Positions 23,230 to 28,190 of a stretch of DNA of 28,190 nt are shown here, piece after piece. The position numbers and the translations under genes were made by a program. Each line of letters opens with the position of its first letter. The stretch's first letter is position 1. The notes below the pieces were generated by a model. That model did not search any database. It was not told the origin of the DNA and saw nothing but the letters and a program-made list of their open reading frames with translations. Origin of the DNA: Eubacterium sp. UBA3720 (GTDB taxonomy: Bacteria > Bacillota > Clostridia > Lachnospirales > Lachnospiraceae); assembly GCA_002371335.1 (NCBI GenBank), contig DFHP01000204.1, positions 1-28,190 of the forward strand, read 5' to 3'.

Positions 23230-23387
23230 GACTGTAAATAAGACTTGCTTATGATCATATCCGGGCAGATCCGCTTCATGGATTAAGAGCAGATCATCAG
23301 TCAGACATGCGGCAGATCTGATAAGGAGCGGAAAAAGATCAGACAATGACGAGCAAAAAGACAGGAATAATTAAAGAGGTGTCAGTA

Positions 23388-24734
23388 ATGAATTATCAGG
23401 AGAAGTACAGAAGTAAACTGGTTACAGCAGATCAGGCAGCCGCTGTAGTGAAAAGCGGAGACTGGGTAGATTACGGATGGTGTGTGGGAACACCGGTCGC
23501 TTTTGATGAAGCTCTGGCGAAACGAATGCCGGAATTATATGATATCAATTTCCGCGGCGGAGTTTTAATGCATGAGCCTGCCGTTTACCGCGTTGAAAAC
23601 GCAGCTGAGCATATGACATGGAACAGCTGGCATATGGGTACGCCAGAGAGAAGAGCGATCAAAAAAGGATTCAGTTTCTATGCGGGTTTCCGTTATTCAG
23701 AGCTTCCCCGTTATTATGAAGAAATGCAAGACGACCTTAACGTGGCCTGTATACAGGTAACTCCGATGGATGAGCACGGATTCTTTAATGTGGGTCCCTG
23801 TGCCAGCCATATGGAGGCGGTCTTTAATAAAGCCCGGACAAAAATAGTGGAAGTGAATGAAAACATGCCGGTATGCCTCGGATCACAGGGCGCGTATATT
23901 CACATCGATCAGGTGGATATGATCATCGAGGGATCCAATCCGCCTATAGATGTCATGGGAGCTGCAGCTCCGGCAACGGATGTGGATAACGCCGTAGCGG
24001 AGCAGGTGGTGAACGCGATCCCAAATGGCGCGTGTCTTCAGCTGGGAATCGGCGGAATGCCCAACGCCATCGGCAAAAAAATCGCCGAGAGCGATCTGAA
24101 AGACCTGGGTGTACATACAGAAATGTATGTTGACGCCTTCGTAGATATGGCGGAAGCCGGAAAGATCACCGGAAAGTATAAGAACATTGACAGAGGACTT
24201 CAGGTGTACGCCTTTGCCGGCGGAACTAAGAGAATGTTTGATTATCTGAATAATAATCCTCAGTGCAAATGTACATCTGTCGGATATGTGAACAGCACGC
24301 AGAGCGTTGGGGCGCTGGATAATTTTATCTCTATCAATAACGCCATTGAATGCGATCTTTTCGGACAGGTCAATGCCGAGAGCGCAGGTACAAGCAATAT
24401 TTCCGGAGCAGGCGGACAGTTGGATTTTGTTTTGGGCGCTTATGCTTCCAGAGGAGGAAAGACATTCATCTGCATGCCTTCTACATTTACGAATAAGAAA
24501 ACCGGAGAGACGAAAAGCCGTATCAGAGCAACTCTTGATCCGGGCAGTATCGTTACGGACACCAGGGCGAACGTGCAGTACATCGTTACAGAGTACGGCA
24601 TGGTAAATATGAAGGGCCGCACAACATGGCAGCGTGCAGAGGATCTGATCAGTATTGCTCATCCGGATTTCAGAGACGATTTGATCAAAGAAGCCGGGAA
24701 GATGAATATCTGGAGACGAAGCAGCAAACGATAA
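23388..24734 (+). CDS. Butyryl-CoA:acetate / 4-hydroxybutyrate-type CoA-transferase
   Basis: The 448-aa protein belongs to the acetyl-CoA hydrolase/transferase family. In butyrate-forming clostridia such enzymes move CoA from butyryl-CoA to acetate. Marks are SGDWVDYGWCVGTPVAFD (23-40), WNSWHMG (78-84), RYSELPRYY, QLGIGGMPNAIG (218-229), GVHTEMYVDAFVDM (241-254), NAIECDLFGQVNAES and AQYIV-type TEYGMVNMKGR at the end. Glu245 lies where the 4-hydroxybutyrate CoA-transferase has its catalytic glutamate (from memory of that family). The start at 23388 has AGAGGTG upstream; an earlier ATG at 23346 lacks a site. It lies directly before thl and hbd, which fits butyrate formation; the exact acyl substrate is not settled. 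Confidence 0.88.
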   Translation: MNYQEKYRSKLVTADQAAAVVKSGDWVDYGWCVGTPVAFDEALAKRMPELYDINFRGGVLMHEPAVYRVENAAEHMTWNSWHMGTPERRAIKKGFSFYAGFRYSELPRYYEEMQDDLNVACIQVTPMDEHGFFNVGPCASHMEAVFNKARTKIVEVNENMPVCLGSQGAYIHIDQVDMIIEGSNPPIDVMGAAAPATDVDNAVAEQVVNAIPNGACLQLGIGGMPNAIGKKIAESDLKDLGVHTEMYVDAFVDMAEAGKITGKYKNIDRGLQVYAFAGGTKRMFDYLNNNPQCKCTSVGYVNSTQSVGALDNFISINNAIECDLFGQVNAESAGTSNISGAGGQLDFVLGAYASRGGKTFICMPSTFTNKKTGETKSRIRATLDPGSIVTDTRANVQYIVTEYGMVNMKGRTTWQRAEDLISIAHPDFRDDLIKEAGKMNIWRRSSKR

Positions 24735-24744
24735 ACTTTAATGA

Positions 24745-24774
24745 GGACGCGGTCTATAAGACCGCGTCCTTTTT
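24745..24774 (+). terminator. Terminator after the CoA-transferase gene
   Basis: A perfect 11-bp stem (GGACGCGGTCT / AGACCGCGTCC) with a 3-nt loop and five T follows the stop codon by 10 bp. So thl has to be transcribed from its own promoter. Confidence 0.92.
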
Positions 24775-24788
24775 GAGTCGATCTATTA

Positions 24789-24806
24789 TTGTTAAATAAA
24801 TAACGA
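24789..24806 (+). promoter_or_regulatory. Rex-type operator 1 upstream of thl
   Basis: TTGTTAAATAAATAACGA fits the Rex consensus TTGTTA-N6-TAACAA at 11 of 12 defined positions (one A to G). It lies just upstream of the -35 box. Confidence 0.65.
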
Positions 24807-24814
24807 GAAAAAGA

Positions 24815-24843
24815 TTGACAATTTCTATTGATCGTTATAAAAT
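24815..24843 (+). promoter_or_regulatory. thl promoter TTGACA-17-TAAAAT
   Basis: A perfect -35 (24815-24820), a 17-bp spacer and TAAAAT (24838-24843). The start is predicted near 24850, leaving a leader of about 137 nt. The -10 hexamer is the centre of Rex-type operator 2. Confidence 0.85.
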
Positions 24844-24849
24844 TAACGA
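24832..24849 (+). promoter_or_regulatory. Rex-type operator 2, enclosing the thl -10 box
   Basis: TCGTTATAAAATTAACGA is a perfect inverted repeat (TCGTTA-N6-TAACGA), with the -10 TAAAAT as its N6 centre. Binding here would directly block the polymerase. Rex releases DNA when NADH rises; Rex control of thl and crt-hbd genes is known in clostridia. No rex gene is in the window. Confidence 0.65.
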
Positions 24850-24986
24850 AAACGTAAATATTACAGTATAAATTCACATTCCAATTTGACGTAAGTCTTT
24901 AATAATAGTATATTTATAGTAGTATATTTTGATTTGAGAAAATATGCGGTAATGAAGGATGTAATAGGCAAGGAGGTAGTTTGAGT

Positions 24987-26168
24987 ATGTCTAAAAAAGT
25001 TGTTTTGGCCGGTGCCGTAAGAACTCCTGTTGGAAAAATGGGTGGAGCTCTCAGCACAGTAGATGCGAAGGATCTCGGATCACTCGTTATCAAAGAGGCC
25101 CTGAAAAGAGCAAACGTTCCCGGAGATCAGGTAGATGAAGTTATTATGGGATGCGTTATCCAGGCTGGTCTTGGACAGAACGTTGCAAGACAGGCATCTA
25201 TCGGAGCAGGTCTTCCGATCGAGGTTCCGGCTGTTACGGTCAATGTAGTATGCGGATCCGGTCTGAACTGCGTTAATATGGCAGCAGAGATGATCAAATC
25301 AGGCGACGCTGATATCGTTGTTGCAGGTGGTATGGAGTCTATGTCCAAAGCGCCGTTTGCAGCTATGAACGCCCGTTTCGGATACAGAATGAATAACGGC
25401 ACACTTGTTGACTGCATGATCAACGATGCGTTGTGGGATGCATTCAATAACTATCATATGGGTATCACTGCAGAGAATGTTGCAGAGCAGTGGGGACTTA
25501 CAAGAGAAATGCTCGATGAATTCTCAGTTCGCAGCCAGAATCTTGCCTGCAAGGCAATTGAAGAGGGAAGATTTAAAGATGAGATCGTTCCTGTAGAGGT
25601 AAAGACAAAAAAATCTACAGTTATCGTTGACACAGACGAAGGTCCGCGTAAAGGATCTACGATGGAAGTTCTCGGAAAACTTCGCCCTGCATTTAAGAAA
25701 GACGGTGTTGTTACAGCCGGAAACGCATCAGGTATCAATGACGGTGCCGCTGCGATCGTAGTTATGAGTGAAGAAAAAGCAAAAGAACTCGGCGTAACCC
25801 CGATGGCTACATGGGTAGGCGGAGCACTTGGCGGAGTGGATCCTTCTATCATGGGAGTCGGACCTGTCGCAGCTACAAAGAAAGTAATGAAGAGGATCGG
25901 CATGACTGTAGCGGACATGGATCTGATCGAGGCTAACGAAGCGTTTGCTGCTCAGTCACTTGCTGTTGCGCGTGAGCTTGAATTCAATATGGATATCGTT
26001 AATGTAAACGGCGGAGCGATCGCTCTGGGACATCCGGTAGGAGCATCCGGTGCACGTATCCTTGTCACACTGCTTCATGAGATGCAGAAGAGAGACGCAA
26101 AGAAAGGTCTTGCTACTCTTTGTATCGGCGGCGGTATGGGATGCGCAACTGTTGTCGAGAGAGACTGA
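24987..26168 (+). CDS. thl: Acetyl-CoA acetyltransferase (thiolase)
   Basis: The 393-aa thiolase condenses two acetyl-CoA to acetoacetyl-CoA, the entry to butyrate synthesis. Active-site Cys89 lies in VNVVCGSGLN, His in GGAIALGHPVGASGAR (about 349) and the second Cys in CIGGGMGCATV (about 379); NEAFAAQ is also present. The ATG at 24987 is preferred (AGGAGG 10 nt upstream); TTG at 24981 is the alternative. Codon choice looks more biased than in neighbouring genes, as expected for high expression. It has its own strong promoter with Rex-type sites, and hbd follows after 126 bp. Confidence 0.96.
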   Translation: MSKKVVLAGAVRTPVGKMGGALSTVDAKDLGSLVIKEALKRANVPGDQVDEVIMGCVIQAGLGQNVARQASIGAGLPIEVPAVTVNVVCGSGLNCVNMAAEMIKSGDADIVVAGGMESMSKAPFAAMNARFGYRMNNGTLVDCMINDALWDAFNNYHMGITAENVAEQWGLTREMLDEFSVRSQNLACKAIEEGRFKDEIVPVEVKTKKSTVIVDTDEGPRKGSTMEVLGKLRPAFKKDGVVTAGNASGINDGAAAIVVMSEEKAKELGVTPMATWVGGALGGVDPSIMGVGPVAATKKVMKRIGMTVADMDLIEANEAFAAQSLAVARELEFNMDIVNVNGGAIALGHPVGASGARILVTLLHEMQKRDAKKGLATLCIGGGMGCATVVERD

Positions 26169-26294
26169 TCTCTTACGTTTCCTGATATCAGGCATTATTT
26201 TATTCAGTATATTTTTAAGTAAAAGGTTTTTCTGTTCCGCCTGAAAACTGAAAACAAAGACGGAGCGAAATGAAACAAACAGGAGGTATTTGAA

Positions 26295-27194
26295 ATGAAA
26301 GTTGCAGTAATCGGCGCCGGCGTTATGGGTTCCGGAATCGCGCAGACATTTGCTCAGTGCGATGAATTCGATACAGTTTACATGTGTGATATTAAGACTG
26401 AGTTCGCTGAGAACGGAAAGAACAGGATCGTCTCTGCTCTCGCTAAAAGAGTTGCAAAAGGCAAAATGACTCAGGAGGCAGCTGACGCGATCACAGCAAA
26501 ACTGGTACCGGGCCTGAACGAAATAGCAGTTGATGCAGATCTGGTGCTCGAGGCAGCGATCGAGAACATGGCGATCAAGAAAGAGACATTCAAATCACTT
26601 CAGAATGATATCGTAAAAAATCCTGATTGCATCTTTGCATCCAATACATCATCTCTTTCTATTGCAGAGCTGAGTAATGGACTGGCAAAACCTGTTATCG
26701 GTATGCATTTCTTCAATCCGGCTCCGGTCATGAAGCTCGTTGAGGTCATTATTGCCCCAAGCACACCTGGTTATGTAAAAGATTTTATCTTTGAGACATC
26801 CGTAAAACTCGGAAAGACACCTGTACTTGTAAATGAGGCTGCAGGCTTTATTGTTAACCGTATCCTTATCCCGATGATCAATGAGGGTGTATTTATGTAT
26901 TCTGAGGGCGTTGCCACTGTAGAAGAGATCGATACAGCCATGAAACTCGGCGCTAACCATCCGATGGGACCGCTTGCTCTTGGAGATCTGGTAGGACTTG
27001 ATGTATGTCTCGCGATCATGGAGACGATCTTCAACGAGACAAAAGATCCGAAATATCGCCCGGCGCCATTGATGAGACTGATGGTACGTTCCGGCATGCT
27101 TGGAAGAAAGACAGGCATCGGTTTCTATGACTACAGCGATGGCGGCATGGTTCCGGTATCAAATATCAGAGCAAGAGCTCTTGAGCAGAAATAA
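26295..27194 (+). CDS. hbd: 3-hydroxybutyryl-CoA dehydrogenase
   Basis: The 299-aa NAD(P)-dependent enzyme reduces acetoacetyl-CoA to 3-hydroxybutyryl-CoA. The N-terminal Rossmann motif GAGVMGSGIAQ (7-17), EAAIENMAIK, SNTSSLSI, catalytic His138 in GMHFFNPAPVMKLVEV, NEAAGFIVNRI and HPMGPLALGDLVGLDV identify it. It is somewhat longer than the usual about 282 aa, with an extra C-terminal tail after TGIGFYDYSDGG. AGGAGG lies 8 nt before ATG. No separate promoter was seen in the 126-bp gap (which has the palindrome CCTGATATCAGG), so it is probably transcribed with thl. Crotonase, bcd and etfAB are not adjacent. Confidence 0.95.
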   Translation: MKVAVIGAGVMGSGIAQTFAQCDEFDTVYMCDIKTEFAENGKNRIVSALAKRVAKGKMTQEAADAITAKLVPGLNEIAVDADLVLEAAIENMAIKKETFKSLQNDIVKNPDCIFASNTSSLSIAELSNGLAKPVIGMHFFNPAPVMKLVEVIIAPSTPGYVKDFIFETSVKLGKTPVLVNEAAGFIVNRILIPMINEGVFMYSEGVATVEEIDTAMKLGANHPMGPLALGDLVGLDVCLAIMETIFNETKDPKYRPAPLMRLMVRSGMLGRKTGIGFYDYSDGGMVPVSNIRARALEQK

Positions 27195-27227
27195 TCATAA
27201 AAAATCATTTTTTTAAAAACGCATGAC

Positions 27228-27271
27228 AAAGGCTGTCAGATCTGTGAACACATGGATCCGGCAGCCTTTTT
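27228..27271 (+). terminator. Terminator after hbd
   Basis: AAAGGCTG (27228-27235) pairs with CAGCCTTT (27262-27269), with a further GATC/GATC pairing inside, followed by TTTTT. The stretch 27272-27440 beyond it holds nothing I can identify. Confidence 0.8.
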
Positions 27272-27443
27272 GGATACCCGGAGGTACGGAGAGATACAGC
27301 TTCCCGAATCTATCCCGATAAGGCCGGACACGGTAAGATAATGAGGGATTGTTATCACATCAGGACCGTTTCGGAAGCCGGCAGGGCGGTAAAATGATCA
27401 TACAGATCAGTTTCAAGAAGAATGCAGGACCTTCATCATTCAC

Positions 27444-27473
27444 TTGATAAAGAGTATTGACATGATGTAAAAT
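27444..27473 (+). promoter_or_regulatory. Probable pyrB promoter
   Basis: TTGATA (27444-27449), 18 bp, TAAAAT (27468-27473) with an upstream TG, giving a leader of only about 40 nt. That is too short for a PyrR-type attenuator. Confidence 0.5.
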
Positions 27474-27521
27474 GTTTAGTTAGGAAATAATAAAGAGTAC
27501 TTATTTAGGAGGTAATTACGG

Positions 27522-28190
27522 ATGAGACATCTCATGAGTCCGATGGATTTTTCCGTTGAGGAGCTTGATCAGATGATGGAGCTGGCTGTTAAAATAGAGA
27601 AGGATCCGGAGAAATATGCTCATATATGTGATGGGAAGAAAATCGCCACATTATTTTATGAACCAAGTACACGTACACGTCTGAGTTTTGAGACAGCAAT
27701 GCTGAATCTGGGCGGACAGGTAATCGGTTTTCATTCAGGAGAGAACAGTTCTGCAAAAAAAGGAGAGAGCGTAGCGGATACGATCCGTGTCATCAGCTGT
27801 TTTGCGGATATCGCGGCTATGCGTCATCCAAAGGAAGGAGCTCCTCTGGTAGCGTCTCAGTTTTCCGGAATTCCAGTTATAAACGCCGGAGACGGCGGAC
27901 ATCAGCATCCGACACAGACATTGACAGATCTGCATACGATCAGGTCTCTCCGGGGCAGCCTCGGGAATATGACGATCGGTCTCTGCGGAGATCTTAAGTA
28001 TGGCAGAACGGTGCATTCGCTGATCACTGCGCTGATCCGCTATCCGAATGTGCGGTTTGTCCTGATCTCCCCGGAAGAGCTCAGGATTCCTTCTTATATC
28101 AGGGAAGGTATTCTGGACGCCAATAATATTCCGTATTCAGAAGTGATCCGCCTTGAGGACGCAATAGGCGATCTAGATATTCTCTATATG
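27522..28190 (+). CDS. pyrB: Aspartate carbamoyltransferase catalytic subunit (partial, runs off the window)
   Basis: The first 223 codons of an enzyme that joins carbamoyl phosphate to aspartate in pyrimidine synthesis. The carbamoyl-phosphate loop YEPSTRTRLSFETAM (about residues 47-61), the Lys loop SSAKKGES, INAGDGGHQHPTQTLTDL with HPTQ (about 127-136) and IGLCGDLKYGRTVHSL are present. The frame is open with no stop to the window edge, so the C-terminal part lies outside. AGGAGG (27507-27512) is 9 nt before the ATG. The regulatory subunit gene pyrI, if any, would be beyond the edge. Confidence 0.95.
   Translation, partial: MRHLMSPMDFSVEELDQMMELAVKIEKDPEKYAHICDGKKIATLFYEPSTRTRLSFETAMLNLGGQVIGFHSGENSSAKKGESVADTIRVISCFADIAAMRHPKEGAPLVASQFSGIPVINAGDGGHQHPTQTLTDLHTIRSLRGSLGNMTIGLCGDLKYGRTVHSLITALIRYPNVRFVLISPEELRIPSYIREGILDANNIPYSEVIRLEDAIGDLDILYM

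Noticed and set aside
23883..24662. Long minus-strand frame (259 codons) opposite the CoA-transferase
   Set aside because: An antisense shadow of a clearly conserved gene with biased codon use.

Overview
The window looks like chromosomal DNA from an anaerobic clostridial Firmicute, probably a Lachnospiraceae-like or related butyrate producer. The evidence is the strong AGGAGG-type ribosome binding sites, the moderate GC content, many U-tailed hairpin terminators, a long (about 390 aa) PRPP synthetase, the DUF512-der-plsY-gpsA operon and a thiolase/3-hydroxybutyryl-CoA dehydrogenase pair beside a butyryl-CoA:acetate-type CoA-transferase. The genus cannot be fixed from the sequence alone.

Layout. 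Positions 1-5500 are a loose mosaic: a membrane-anchored Ser/Thr kinase (-), a LUD-domain protein (+), an ArsB/NhaD-type permease (-), a secreted double SH3 protein (-) and a 46-aa peptide gene (-). Interspersed repeats are scattered among them, including a 27-bp inverted repeat, a 16-bp tandem repeat, and three copies of an approximately 105-bp element that resembles an IS200/IS605 (TnpB) right end. Positions 5776-10798 hold plus-strand genes: a PatB/MalY-like C-S lyase, a membrane-anchored spermidine-synthase-like protein, a 31-aa membrane protein translationally coupled to an ArAE-type aromatic acid exporter, and a LacI-family regulator. Behind the regulator is a promoter flanked by two palindromic operators that leads into a terminator with no coding gene. 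The PRPP synthetase gene (-) faces it, with an attenuator-like hairpin in its leader.

Positions 12586-16997 are a conserved housekeeping operon (DUF512 radical-SAM-like protein, Der GTPase, PlsY, GpsA) that links ribosome assembly with phospholipid synthesis. Positions 17226-20754 form a folate one-carbon module (fhs, fchA, folD). The FolD appears to have lost two residues needed for cyclohydrolase activity, which would make the adjacent FchA the cyclohydrolase. After it come a promoter-plus-terminator unit for an unassigned structured RNA, a histidine phosphatase, a nested palindromic element and queA.

Positions 23388-27194 carry butyrate metabolism: the CoA-transferase, then thl and hbd. 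The thl promoter carries two good matches to the Rex redox-repressor operator, one of which encloses the -10 box. The window ends inside pyrB.

The most useful leads are the division of labour between FolD and FchA, the operator-flanked small-RNA unit after the LacI gene, the unassigned structured RNA before the phosphatase, the shared promoter architecture of the SH3 protein and the 46-aa peptide, the overlooked 31-aa membrane protein, and the repeat families.
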